Below are positions 32,146-44,627 of a stretch of 64,000 bases of DNA, one piece after another. The position numbers and the translations under genes are program-made. The DNA is from Iris pallida (Eukaryota > Streptophyta > Magnoliopsida > Asparagales > Iridaceae). The notes under the pieces were generated by a model that saw only the letters and a program-made list of their open reading frames with translations, searched no databases and had not been told where the DNA came from. The stretch lies in NCBI GenBank assembly GCA_029216955.1, contig JANAVB010002199.1, forward strand, positions 14,941,417 to 15,005,416, in the 5' to 3' direction. Every line of letters begins with the position of its first letter. The stretch's first letter is position 1.

Positions 32146-33049
32146 AAGAACAAAATTAACCTATGAGAACAATCGTCCCCAATAAAACTCAAAAATTGGT
32201 TCATTGGTACCATTCTTGATCTGCTCATAAGGATTCATATTCGCCTGCTCCAAATCTCAAAATCAGAAGGAAATAAATGCGTTAGTCGTGTACATAGTTA
32301 TAGGATTAAATTTCTAAGGTTTCCTAACACTAACATTCACATGTCAAACATTCGTGATTTCTTACCATTTTTTAATAAATTTTTTATGTTGTGCAAATTA
32401 TGTCAATAATTTCCTGCTATCACATGTTTAACCTATATATTGAGGGCTTAAGTTGGGAAAGAATGCGCAGAAATTTATTAAATTACATCACAAATTAATA
32501 TGAACTCCTTACCTGCTCTGCGGAACTTTTTTGACCGATACAAAATGCAGTCCCTGCTTATGTGAATCAAGATTTACAGTATCTGGATCGGAATCGGTAT
32601 CGGACCCTTCATATGAGTATCGAGATCGATGGTATCAATAGTATCTACGATTTTGAATCGGAGTATCGAACTTTATGGTCTCCAAAAACAAATAAATGTG
32701 AATAATTATTAAAACTTTAGAAAGAAAATATTTTATATATTTAGTCATAATTCTAAGTATTTCATGTGTTGTTTCTCAGTAATTTTGGAGTTGAATGAAA
32801 TAGTAGTCACTCTTGCCGATTGATTTACCTACTATAGATAAGTTTTCTTTTACATTATTTCACAACATTATTATGGTCTTACGTCCTTGTTGATTGGTCT
32901 TTTTCGTTCAATTTTTTTTTCTGGATCGACGGAAAAAGAGACCACAGTGTCGATGTCGGATCGGGGACACATACCAAATCCACACACATGTCCGACCACA
33001 TTCTGCACTACTCCCGTGCCACACGTTCGACTGCACATCTCATTAGGAG
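32146..33049. repeat. Dispersed repeat unit, copy B, left part
   Basis: Matches copy C from about 49,118 and copies A/C from the atattgagggcttaag block (32,438). After 32,980 it jumps into an inverted piece of the 7SL-like sequence. No coding. Confidence 0.75.
32981..33026 (-). ncRNA. Inverted fragment of the 7SL-like sequence
   Basis: On the minus strand it reads the segment gtgtggcacgggagtagtgc then agaatgtggtcggacatgtg, matching the 3' domain of the 7SL-like copies at 4.2 and 51.1 kb. Only about 46 bases remain. Confidence 0.7.
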
Positions 33050-33222
33050 TAGGGGTGCAACTTGGGTGGGCTAAGCCCTAGTCCGATAGGGTAAACTCGT
33101 TAATGGGGTGGGTTAGGGTTGAAAATTCTCGAATTCGGGCTCGGACTTGGGTTAAAATATTTGAACCCGGTTAAAATCGGGTTGAGCTCGGGGTCATGTG
33201 TTGGGTTACCCGAAGAACCCGA

Positions 33223-33270
<48 letters not shown>

Positions 33271-33517
33271 CCTTCTACAATACATCCCATGGAAAATTTT
33301 GTATCGATACATCCAAAATCTGAACCATTGGATGTTGATCTAATGGTTCAGATTGAATAATAGAGTAGGGAACATCATTTAATGCTGATTTTGACTTTTG
33401 ACCTCTATTAATAGTCTAAGAAAAGTTATTTAATCCGAACCATTGGATGAACATCCAATGGTTCAAATTTGGGATGTATCGATACAAAATTTTCTATGGG
33501 ATGTATTGAATAATTTT

Positions 33518-33596
<79 letters not shown>

Positions 33597-33940
33597 CACT
33601 TCTTAAATAAAAAAGTTTAAATCCTAAATTTCTTCACCCAAACTCTTCAACTCCTTGTCATAAATCTTATTTTAGTTTGTATTTTGTAATGATCAAGACT
33701 TGATTGCTATTTGATTATGTGTTTAATATTACTTTTGTTTAAAATTATTTCAAATATTATATTAGAGCCCGATGAACCCAACCAAACCCGAGCCCAATCC
33801 GATCCTCCGGACCTGGTATTGGACTTCATATGTTGAACCCGAGGTCGGGTCGGACTTGAGCTCGGACTAGGCTTATGATTCCTCGGGTTGGGCTCGGGTT
33901 GACCTCAAGTCCGACCCAACCCGCCCGAGTTGCACCCCTA
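33050..33940. mobile_element. hAT-like MITE with AGGGGTGCAACT ends, containing a nested inverted-repeat element
   Basis: Ends TAGGGGTGCAACTTGGGTGG and inverse CCCGAGTTGCACCCCTA. Body has cccgagcccgac-type words. Two (TA)n tracts (33,225-33,267 and 33,522-33,592) flank a nested element at 33,268-33,521. I found no matching 8-bp target duplication, perhaps because the right flank was disturbed by the next MITE. Confidence 0.65.
33268..33521. mobile_element. Inverted-repeat MITE inside (TA)n
   Basis: Arms of about 55-60 bases: acatcccatggaaaattttg / tatcgatacatcc ... ggatgtatcgatacaaaatt / ttctatgggatgt, plus a ccattggatg / catccaatgg pair. Flanked on both sides by TA repeats, consistent with a TA target. 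Confidence 0.75.
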
Positions 33941-33941
33941 A

Positions 33942-34344
33942 GAGCATCATTAGTAAGGCCCATCCCATTTTCTAGATTCTAGATTTAGAATGTAGGAGCT
34001 CATTTTGTAGAATAATAAGTCTCATCCCTAGTTCCAATTTCTACAATTTCGGTCCCAACCCATCCATGGGTGCTAAGGGTTGGGCCTCCCAATTTCTAGA
34101 TTCTAGATTGTAGAAACTCGTTTTGTAGAATAGTAAGTTCCAATTTGGAGCCCAACTTTCTAGATTCTAAACTTTATATTATTTTTTTCCTACATTAAAT
34201 TTTTACCATACAATTTTTGGGACCGGAGCTCACTTTATCATTTCTTACTATTCTCATACAAACCCAACCCTTTCTACATTTACCTTTTTTTTGAAATTTT
34301 GGGTTCCAAATTGCATTGGAGAGTCCCAACTCCTAATGATGCTC
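33942..34344. mobile_element. Tourist/PIF-Harbinger-like MITE
   Basis: 403 bp; TAA at 33,939-33,941 and 34,345-34,347; ends GAGCATCATTAG and CTAATGATGCTC. Its left TAA overlaps the terminal TA of the preceding hAT-like element. Confidence 0.88.
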
Positions 34345-34426
34345 TAAGCAGTCCTTTTCTTTTGGAATTTGAAAGTTACAAAGAGGTGAAAAATACAAGA
34401 GAGCACCCAACTGTTGGTCACTTTTT

Positions 34427-34439
34427 AGTCCCACATCGT
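34427..34439 (+). promoter_or_regulatory. USE-type promoter element (copy B)
   Basis: AGTCCCACATCGT, one change from copies A and C, with AATTAAA about 30 bases downstream. Confidence 0.6.
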
Positions 34440-34493
34440 AATATCATATATAATTTTCAGTCTTCAAATTAAACTATGTGCCGTATCGACTCA

Positions 34494-34602
34494 GCCGAGC
34501 TCAGTGACGCGAGCTTGTAACCCAGTGACAAGGACGACTTGAGAGAAACTTCCGAATGTGGTCGGACATTTGTGGGGTTGCCCTAGTCGAACGTCACTTT
34601 TT
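34494..34602 (+). ncRNA. 7SL RNA-like sequence, strongly shortened (copy B)
   Basis: GCCGAGCTCAGTGACGCGAG then CTTGTAACCCA at the 5' end, ggtcggacatttgtggggtt then TCGAACGTCAC and TTTTT at the 3' end. Only 109 bases, so most of the S-domain seen in copies A and C is deleted here. Clearly a pseudogene. Confidence 0.68.
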
Positions 34603-35563
34603 GGTTGTGACTTGACGTTATTACATTTTTAACTTTCGTGTCACTTATTAATATAAATTTTGTACTTACATTTCGTTTTTCTTATTTATTTATTAGACTT
34701 ATATTTCCATGAAAAATATTCTCTTTGCTACAAAAAATATTTTCCGTAACAAAAAATAAAAATATAAGTCAAATAAATATAAAAATAATAATTATAAGGG
34801 CACATCCAAACTTACTCAGGACTAGTCCAGATTTGAGGATAAATTACTCAGGATAGTCCAATTTTTTACTCTTTGGTTGTCAAATAAATATAAAAAACTA
34901 ATTATAATGGTACATCTGTAACGCCCCAGAACCAGAATACTGGAGAGCGGGGGCATACATAGCCAGCTACGTATAATGAAATGAAATCCATCCCACTATA
35001 CGGTCACGACTGTCTAGATACATGAGGGTTTAACTACAATCCATCAGTCTCTTATGGTCAATAACGAGCCTAATTGTCTCAATCTCAAGCAAGCGAGTAA
35101 AGTTACAAGATGTAAGATCACCAAATATACAATAGTAAAGCGTCCCAAACATCAGCTGATCATGAAGCTAGTCGTTACAAAATGTGAGGACTAGCAAGAG
35201 TTTAGTCATACATGATCAACCCTAGGATCTGTCAATCATGTTACAGCCCGTAGGCAGACAATAATAAGGTATGCAATACGAGCTAACAGGTGCTTGCCGG
35301 CTAAATGCCTCAAAATATAATTTTTATAATAGAGTGGGAGAGCAAAAATAAACCCACTCGTTGCCCTGGTCATGCCTGATGGTCACCATCGGGTAGGAAG
35401 GTCGGTAGATCCTCTGAAGCTGCTCCGAAATCTGGCCACACAAAATCAGCTTGGTCAGATCCCAGAAAGAGCAAGTGCCACAAAGGAGGCTTCACTTAAG
35501 AACTAAAACCAGCACATTAGAAATATATTAAAGCAATAAAAGAACTGAAAGTAAAGGAATAAC

Positions 35564-37672
35564 TGTAATGCCCCGCCCCGCATCGGTGCATTAAGATGAG
35601 TCGATGACTCGAAGAGTTGCGTTGACCCGATAAGATATCGATGCGAATCGATGCGAGAGTTACGTTGGCCAAAGGTAAGCTTTGAGTCGGTTGGAATCTA
35701 TGAATCGAATCGATGCAAAGGATAAGTTCCGTTGAGCAAGTGCTAATGTTAGTTGATCTGGTGTGCAGGCTATGCCTTTATGCTGGATTACGGATTGTGG
35801 CATGGGCGCGATAGGCCAAATCAACCGAGTAGTCCAAAGAAATGGCTAAGTCCGGGAGTTAGCTATGCAATCGAGGTATGGAAGCGAGACGCTTCAATCG
35901 ACGAGACGGCAAGGCGTATCGGCTTAAGGTGGGCGAGTTCTTGACTCTCTCTCCCTATTCCTTCACGTCTAATAAAATATGTTATGGTATGCGTAAGATG
36001 TTATCGAGTTAGCGAGCGTGGCTCGGCGACGAAAGGTCTAAGTATGCGTTGAACACTAAGGTAGAACATTGAACAATCGAACAATTGAAGCGACGTGCAT
36101 CAAGTGCACGAGTCGCGATAGGGCATGATGGTAGAACATTGAAAGACAACATTGAGATGTGCATCAGGTGCACGGCTCCGAGAACATTGAACTCTAGGCG
36201 TAGAACATTGATTATGGCACTGAGCGTGCCTTTGTGCACTTAAGCTACTAAACGACTGAGTAAATACGGAGGTAGGCTATGCGAATAACATTATGAACGA
36301 GACGCGTTGAATACGAGTACGAGACGACTAAGCCGTTGGGCGTCGTGCATCAATATGGATGTGTTGGGGCATAACGCCGACGAAGCTCCCCATATGAATG
36401 GTGGATTATGTTTATGGCACGGGAAACCGTTTATGGCACGGGGAACCGTTTATGTGCGAGACTATGTTTATGGAATATGAGATCGGTTGGTATGCTATGG
36501 ATTGTATGATATGGAACGTATTGCATGATCAATGGACTCGGATTGCCCGTGCACGGGTGTGGCTTCCCTCGAACGGTTACGCCGGGGCGCCGGGACCGTT
36601 CGGCCTAGGAGGGAATTATGTGTGGTATTTATGGTGCACAACATTCGGACGGATTGCGACCGTCCAGTGCTGTGATAAGCTATGATATCCGTAAGTTTGG
36701 GATCCTTCGGATACAGGGCTAGCAACCCGTATCGAAGCGATTGTAGGCTTACACATAAGAGATGTCAAGTCTATTACGGTACGACACACCGTGACCTTCA
36801 TATAGATAGGGCCGGTGGGCTGAGATGAGAGCTGGGTACAGGCGCAGGGCCTGTCACCCATTATGCATATGTTTACGTCTATGATTGGTCGATTTCGTGA
36901 ATCATATGTTTGCTTATGTTAAGTTCTAACCACTGCAGGCTAAGGAAAATGGGACGGCATGAGCACGAACACTATGTTTACGTTTACGTTATGACTAACT
37001 GTATCTGCTGCAGGAACACGGCGTGGGACACATTTATGAATAGGTGCTATGTATAAGTTTTGCCATGAAATTGATCCTAAGGCTAAATAGAAAGACCACA
37101 AAGTAAGATGCATGTTTCACTAAATGAATAAGTGTTTGGTTTGGGTGTGAGCGGGTCTTGATCAGTGCGAAGCGAGGACGAAAGCACTAAACCCCCACTA
37201 GTTTATGTGCAGGTTCAGGTTATGATCGGCTCGGGGCGGAGCTTGGCTTGGACGTGCCGAGGCATGGGGTCCTTGGCGTTCAAGAGGAGCTTCCGTATAT
37301 GCGTTCGGACTTGCGACATGGAGATGTTCAGCCGAAGATAACTTGGTGGCTATAAAGAGACATGATGTATGGAACAGTGTAATCCTTTGTGAGCTAAGAG
37401 AGATCATGAGCGTTGTAGCCAATTGGCATTTTATGTTGGGCTATTCAGAGCCTTTGTAACCTTCAGTTCAATATGAATAAAAAGAGATTCTTATGTTTTA
37501 CCTTGTTTCCTTCCGCTGCTTATGTTATCGATTTGAGATAGTTCTATGTGAACCTGTTATCTTGCCTTGCACGAGCGCAACTCCAGGCTCGTGCGGCATC
37601 ACGCCCCAGCGAGGATGATGATTTGGGTTAAATCTAGCGAGGACGAGCGATTTCCCGGATCGGGGCGTGACA
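35564..37672 (+). repeat. 5' LTR of the non-coding element
   Basis: TGTAATGCCCC...GGGGCGTGACA. TATAAAG at 37,351-37,357 and AATAAA at about 37,477 place a short R region near 37,380-37,500. It contains small palindromic words such as gtgcatcaagtgcac (36,095) and gtgcatcaggtgcac (36,159). Confidence 0.95.
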
Positions 37673-37675
37673 AGT

Positions 37676-37687
37676 TGGTATCAGAGC
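37676..37687 (+). promoter_or_regulatory. Primer-binding site, tRNA-iMet type
   Basis: TGGTATCAGAGC three bases after the 5' LTR, complementary to the 3' end of plant initiator tRNA-Met. Confidence 0.93.
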
Positions 37688-37899
37688 GGTTCCATCCTTT
37701 GGACCGTGCGTGAATCTCTTTGACCCTCAGTTGCTTCGATATCGAAATTCAGTTAAGACTCTAAGTTATTTCCGCAACCGTATGGCTCATGGATCTGCTC
37801 GACGTTACATTGGATGTTCCATACAATAAGTCTATATTAAGTGCGTACGTCTGCCACAAGTATGTCGTGACTATTACGTTATCTCCGGGTGCCGTCGGA

Positions 37900-38280
37900 G
37901 AGTGTTGGTTGCACGAAGTGCAACGAGTTATGGGATGTTGGTTGCACGAAGTGTAACGATGATATGGAATGCTGGTCGCACGAAGTGCAACGAATATGGT
38001 GGTGTTGGTTGCACGAAGTGCAATGATATATGAGTTGTTGGTCGCACGCAGTGCGAGGAGTTATGTGTTGTGGGTCGCACGCAGTGCGATGAGTTATGTG
38101 TTGTTGGTCGCACGCAGTGCGAGGGGATATGTGTTGTTGGTTGCACAAGGTGCAACGAGTCGATATATGAGGCGGTACGTGTTATGTTGTTATGCGAATG
38201 GTTATGTGTCGTTGGTTGCACGGAGTGCAGCAAGTCGTGGATCGTTCGTTGCATTAGTGCAACGAGTCGATACGGTATGA
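37900..38280 (+). repeat. Tandem palindromic repeats, GTTGCACGAAGTGCAAC type
   Basis: About nine units of 30-36 bases in the element interior. Each has a self-complementary core such as TTGCACGAAGTGCAA or TCGCACGCAGTGCGA, followed by cgagttatg and a gttg-type link. Bases in the two arms co-vary (TTGCAC/GTGCAA versus TCGCAC/GTGCGA). Isolated relatives occur at 38,361 and, with a shorter core, in the LTRs. Confidence 0.88.
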
Positions 38281-41132
38281 TAGGCGTAGTATGGCTATAC
38301 GGATGGATAGCGATATGTTGTGCGAGATTGAGTAAAGACCTTAAGTATCGAGACTAAGTTGTTGCACGAGTTGCAACGAGCGGGATTCGAAGATCGCGGA
38401 TGCGATTGTACGAGTTGAGTTGGTCGCTAGGTCGAGTTGTGTAGGCGAACGTTTATGTTGGCCGTATGTCGCGTTGAGCTTCGAATAAGCGAATGTTACG
38501 GGTGTGATCGATACGATCGCCATGGTACGGTTAGATCGAATGTGTGTTAAACTTGAGCTAACGTTAGAGCTGGGATCGGAAGGATCGCCATACGGGACGG
38601 TTAAGTTGAGACAGAAGTCGAACCTATGCGGAGTGTTATGTCGAGTAATGACTCGATTTCGAGTGGTATATGCAATACCAATTATGCGAGCAAGTATAGC
38701 GAAGTAGTGTGTCGATAACGATAGGCTCGACCCTGAGTGGTATATGAAGTACCACTTAGCGATAGCTATGTTAAGCTGTTTGGTGACTTGTGATAGGTTA
38801 AGTCGAGACGATTATGTTGTTGCGATATGTTTGTCCTCAACGGACGGAGTAGTACCGAGACTCGAGTAGGGGAGACTTGATAGAAGTCGATGCTAGTATG
38901 CTTTGATGAATTGAGTTGAACAATTATGTGCGAAGTCATACTTATGGATGATACGTCGGGCGAGGATTCGTTAAGTATAAGTTGAATGATAGGCCGAACA
39001 TATACGAAGGAAAGTTACGTTGAGAAAATAGTCGACATGGTCGAATGTACGTGAGTTAGTACGGAGACTTCTTCGGAACGAATTGAGTAGGTACGGAGAA
39101 ATTGTATGAACGAATTTGAGTTAGCACGAGGAGTCGGTAGCACGATTTGGAAGTACGAGTTAGGGATATGAGAATGGATATGTGAAATCGAAATTGTGTC
39201 GCGACGATGTTAAGTAGTTACAACGGAATGGATCTTGATAAGTGCAAGACTTGATTCGTATTCGAATTCGGATAACGGCAGTGATAGCAACGAATTTAAG
39301 CTTATGAGAAAGGAAGATGTTCAAGTTATGCATATCGACGATGGTATTGAGGCGTATCAAAGACGATATGCAATAACTCGGGGATACTCTGATCGAATGA
39401 ACGAGAATTATGTTGAGCATTGTTGTTGGATGAATAAGATGCAAGTTAAGTTGATGTCGAGTTGGATGATAACGGTAGGAACGCTTCGGAGAATTTGAGA
39501 GTGAATGGATGTTGATCGGATGAAAATGAAAGTGTCTGGATTGCTTCGCGGATCACCACTATATTGACATTCTTGTCTTGAGCGAGCGCAACACCAGCCT
39601 CGCACATGCGTCACGTCAAATTAGGACGATCATTCCGCGTGAGCGCTGGTATGGTGATTCATCCAGCGGGGATGATTGAACTCGTAAGGCGTGGCAAATT
39701 CGATATGGACTTGTGGTTTGATGCGAAGGTGAAATTAAGGATTGTGCGATATTATTGACGGTAGTATACGAGTGATTCGAGTAGCAGCGGTGCATCAGTT
39801 GCGCAGGATAGATAAATTACGGATTTGTGATGTATGTCGGATTGGATAAAGTCCCATAGGAAGCGTCGGGAATTGATTTGGCTCCGCGATAGGATATAGC
39901 ATGGTTCGTTGTAACTGTCCCTCGTTGATGATCTTCAATTATCGAGCGTAGTTCCGGAGCAGATGACCCTAGAAGACTTGACCGCCAAATCAAGTAAATG
40001 TTGGAGTCCCATAGGATGACCCTAAAGAAGTCGCGTAAGAAGTATAAGGAATGAGGTAGTGCATGTCGAGGATAAGTCTAAGCGAGTGAGTATCGTGTCT
40101 CAAAAGTTAGCGAGTACTAGAATCGATATGGTCAGAAAAGTTATGTTAGATCGAATAGATGTTGAGGAACGTGCTTAGCGTAGTGACGCGGTAAGGCGAT
40201 TGCAATGATTTGGCAATGCGCGAGAGTAACGAATAGTAAAACGACCTTAAGAGTTATGTCGTAGATTGGGTGGAGTAACGGTTAGGCTATGTATGTTTGG
40301 GTGCACAATCTATGTTACGAAACGAACTAGTCGGGATTGAATCAAAGTTTGAGTAAAGGAATTCGTATGCGGTCGAGAATCAGAGACGAGCGTATCGTAA
40401 GAGACCTTGGGTCGGAAAGATTGTTGCCTTTGAGCATCGTGTTGACCTCTTGTATCGGGAGAGTGCGAGCATGATGTCTGGATAAGTTGCCTAGCGGGGG
40501 TAGCCCCAGACGCGATGCATCGGTAGTTCGAAAACGTGGGTCATGTTGGGATAGTTGTGTGCGAGACTTAGTACGGGTAGTAGGCAAAGGAATTTGAGAC
40601 ATGTGGACGTAGTCCATGTCGTGGAGGCCAAGCGTTATGAATGATTGGATGAAAGACTTGGGTTATGCGAGAGATAGGAAACGGTTGGGCGAGTAGGCAT
40701 TGTAGAGAATTGTTGCGATCGGATGCGCAATGACTCGATGCAATGCGAGTGTTAGGTGGCCGGCGAGAAACTCACGAGATCGAAGTTATGGTTGAATTAA
40801 GTTATGTGCAAGATGTTGGAAGATGATCGCATGTTATGGGATGATGCATACGAAGAGTATTTTGGGAATAGGCGTTAAGATATGACTAAGACAAGTACGG
40901 ACTGATTGGTGCTTGAGGATTTAAGTTGAACTTGTTAGTTGTCCCGATATCCTACAACTGAGCTTGGCTGAAATGCATATATTGGTGGGACGCCTAAAAT
41001 ATATGTATGATCCAAACTAAGTTGTATGATTTCAACGATAGTAGCACGAGATCGTGAGGCGATCTATGCGAGGCACTTGGATTAAGTGTTGGTTTCGATT
41101 CGAGGACGAACCTGATTTTGAGTGGTATATTA
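38281..41132 (+). other. Interior of the non-coding LTR element
   Basis: No ORF of note. At about 39,570-39,690 there is a diverged copy of the LTR 3'-end motif series (gagcgagcgcaacaccagcc, cgcacatgcgtcacg, aggacgatca). The stretch before the 3' LTR, where a polypurine tract is expected, reads gagtggtatatta, a degraded tract at best. Confidence 0.7.
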
Positions 41133-43241
41133 TGTAATGCCCTGCCCCGCATCGGTGCATTAAGATGAGTCGATGACTCGAAGAGTTGCGTTGACCCGAT
41201 AAGGTATCGATGCGAATCAATGCGAGAGTTACGTTGGCCAAAGGTAAGCTTTGAGTCGGTTGGAATCTATGAATCGAATCGATGCAAAGGATAAGTTCCG
41301 TTGAGCAAGTACTAATGTTAGTTGATCTGGTGTGCAGGCTATGCCTTTATGCTGGATTACGGATTGTGGCATAGGCGCGATAGGCCAAATCAACCGAGTA
41401 GTCCAAAGAAATGGCTAAGTCCGGGAGTTAGCTATGCAATCGAGGTATGGAAGCGAGATGCTTCAATCGACGAGACGGCAAGGCGTATCGGCTTAAGGTG
41501 GGCGGGTTCTTGACTCTCTCTCCCTATTCCTTCACGTCTAATAAAATATGTTATGGTATGCGTAAGATGTTATCGAGTTAGCGAGCGTGGCTCGGCGACG
41601 AAAGGTCTAAGTATGCGTTGAACACTAAGGTAGAACATTGAACAATCGAACAATTGAAGCGACGTGCATCAAGTGCACGAGTCGCGATAGGGCATGATGG
41701 TAGAACATTGAAAGACAACATTGAGATGTGCATCAGGTGCACGGCTCCGAGAACATTGAACTCTAGGCGTAGAACATTGATTATGGCGCTGAGCGTGCCT
41801 TTGTGCACTTAAGCTACTAAACGACTGAGTAAATACGGAGGTAGGCTATGCGAATAACATTATGAACGAGACGCGTTGAATACGAGTACGAGACGACTAA
41901 GCCGTTGGGCGTCGTGCATCAATATAGATGTGTTGGGGTATAACGCCGACGAAGCTCCCCATATGAATGGTGGATTATGTTTATGGCACGGGAAACCGTT
42001 TATGGCACGGGGAACCGTTTATGTGCGAGACTATGTTTATGGAATATGAGATCGGTTGGTATGCTATGGATTGTATGATATGGAACGTATTGCATGATCA
42101 ATGGACTCGGATTGCCCGTGTACGGGTGTGGCTTCCCTCGAACGGTTACGCCGGGGCGCCGGGACCGTTCGGCCTAGGAGAAAATTATGTGTGGTATTTA
42201 TGGTGCACAATATTCGGACGGATTGCGACCGTCCAGTGCTGTGATAAGCTATGATATCCGTAAGTTTGGGATCCTTCGGATACAGGGCTAGCAACCCGTA
42301 TCGAAGCAATTGTAGGCTTACACATAAGAGATGCCAAGTCCATTACGGTACGACACACCGTGACCTTCATATAGATAGGGCCGGTGGGCTGAGATGAGAG
42401 CTGGGTACAGGCGCAGGGCCTGTCACCCATTATGCATATGTTTACGTCTATGATTGGTCGGTTTCGTGAATCATATGTTTGCTTATGTTAAGTTCTAACC
42501 ACTGCAGGCTAAGGAAAATGGGACGGCATGAGCACGAATACTATGTTTACGTTTACGTTATGGCTAACTGTATCTGCTGCAGGAACACGGCATGGGACAC
42601 ATTTATGAATAGGTGCTATGTATAAGTTTTGCCATGAAATTGATCCTAAGGCTAAATAGAAAGACCACAAAGTAAGATGCATGTTTCACTAAATGAATAA
42701 GTGTTTGGTTTGGGTGCGAGCGGGTCTTGATCAGTGCGAAGCGAGGACGAAAGCACTAAACCCCCACTAGTTTATGTGCAGGTTCAGGTTATGATCGGCT
42801 CGGGGCGGAGCTTGGCTTGGACGTGACGAGGCATGGAGTCCTTGGCGTTCAAGAGGAGCTTCCGCATATGCATTCGGACTTGCGACATAGAGATGTTCAG
42901 CCGAAGACAACTTGGTGGCTATAAAGAGGCATGATGTATGGAACAGTGTAATCCTTTGTGAGCTAAGAGAGATCATGAGCGTTGTAGCCAATTGGCATTT
43001 TATGTTGGGCTATTCAGAGCCTTTGTAACCTTCAGTTCAATATGAATAAAAAGAGATTCTTATATTTTACCTTGTTTCCTTCCGCTGCTTATGTTATCGA
43101 TTTGAGATAGTTCTATGTGAACCTGTTATCTTGCCTTGCACGAGCGCAACTCCAGGCTCGTGCGGCATCACGCCCCAGCGAGGACGATGATTTGGGTTAA
43201 ATCTAGCGAGGACGAGCGATTTCTCGGATCGGGGCGTGACA
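41133..43241 (+). repeat. 3' LTR of the non-coding element
   Basis: Same length as the 5' LTR. Substitutions are spread along the length; most are G to A or C to T relative to the 5' LTR, as expected from deamination of methylated cytosine. Confidence 0.95.
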
Positions 43242-44627
43242 ATAACAACCATCAAAATGGAGCACGAGAGAACCATTCAAGTAGCCGGATCACAACCCTT
43301 AAACCAAACAAGGACCGGGGTTGTAATCCTTCACTTGAATAGAACTCCGTCTCCAAATCTTGTTGATAAGGTAAAACTTTACAAGCATGACGTGGGGTGC
43401 AATAATACAATAAACGAAGAGAGGACTTAGAACTGCTCCGGGAGCCAGGTTACAACCCTTAAACCAAACAAGGACCGGGGTTGTAACCCTTCGCCTGAAC
43501 CGAACTTAGCCTCTGATCTTTATTGTTAAGAGTGACAATCATGTGATCAAGCTTGCAATAATCGAGCACTGAAACTGTACCATACAATCGTTCTCGGCCA
43601 ATCAGTGACTACGGCTTTCTATATTAGCTAACTATATTTGTCATAACATGCAGTGAGATATTCCTCCAGCCACAAGCCCTGCAGCTAATCCAGGTTATCC
43701 AGGCGACTTGGGTTCATTAAGCAGTACATTGTTCTTTCCATATATCAATGAGTTTGGACTTGTCCCCTACTCGTCGGCAGGCTGCAAGTCCCACAATGGT
43801 GGCCGGGATAACGGGATCGCCTGTAGCTGGGAAAATCTCTCATGACTACTGAATTATTCTAGTTATTAGTCTTAGCCATTTACAGTGGGTACCCCTGACC
43901 GTGGTACTCAGGGATCCCCGTCCTAGACATGATGCGAACATTATCGATTTAATTGTATAAACACAATCATCCACGGTGTCCAGGCCATTCAATCTTGTCA
44001 TGTCATGTTCACTGTCAGGAGTGCGCCGCGTCGGGCCACTATCATGTCATGTCAAAAGTGCACCATTACGGGTCACCATCGTGTCAGAGAATAATTAATT
44101 AGCACAAGTACACATTTAGTAATTAATTATTAGAAGGGACAAGGGCCGCGGGGGAACTCATGCGGCTCGAAAAATTTCCATGCGGCCGACTGTCACTTGG
44201 CCATATGCGGCTTGAGCAAAATCTATAAACATGCATGCTAGCAGGAAAACGTATCTAATACACTAATATAATGCATTAATGTAATGCATTAATAATATAT
44301 TAATATATTCTAATATACAAAATATATTAATATACATTACATTAATATACGTTAAATGATATATTATTATATATTAATGTATGCTAGCATGCATTAAAAT
44401 ATTGCATTAATATGCATGCGGCTTAGGGGAGCCATATGCGGCTTGCTAGAGAAATTACAGTAAGAGAAAAACGCATTACATGCATTATGGACTTAAATGC
44501 ATAAAATGCATTAAAGACATTCTTAAGGAATTAAATGCATAAAATGTATTTAATGTATTCTAATGGGCTTAAATGCATTCCATGCATTTGATGGACTTAA
44601 ATGCAAAAAATGTATTTAACCCATTCT

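Larger units (their letters stand above)
34345..34911. repeat. Dispersed repeat unit, copy B, right part
   Basis: Resumes unit homology with tcttttggaatttgaaag, then the USE/7SL-like block and the diverged inverted repeat (34,640-34,795). The last stretch (34,801-34,880) is a direct copy of 45,925-46,013 beyond the LTR. Confidence 0.7.
35564..43241 (+). mobile_element. Complete LTR retrotransposon without coding capacity (LARD-like)
   Basis: Two LTRs of equal length (35,564-37,672 and 41,133-43,241; 2,109 bp each), identical 5-bp target duplications ATAAC (35,559-35,563 and 43,242-43,246) and a PBS next to the 5' LTR. My manual comparison found 32 substitutions and no indels between the LTRs (about 1.5%), all but one transitions. 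The 3,460-bp interior has no ORF resembling gag or pol. It is a young non-autonomous element that must borrow proteins from a gypsy relative. The end sequence before the 3' LTR (gaggacgaacctgattttga then gtgg) resembles the pol-to-PPT junction of Tekay/Del elements. Confidence 0.95.

Noticed and set aside
37879..38357. Several overlapping ORFs on both strands
   Set aside because: All are translations of the palindromic tandem repeat of the non-coding LTR element.
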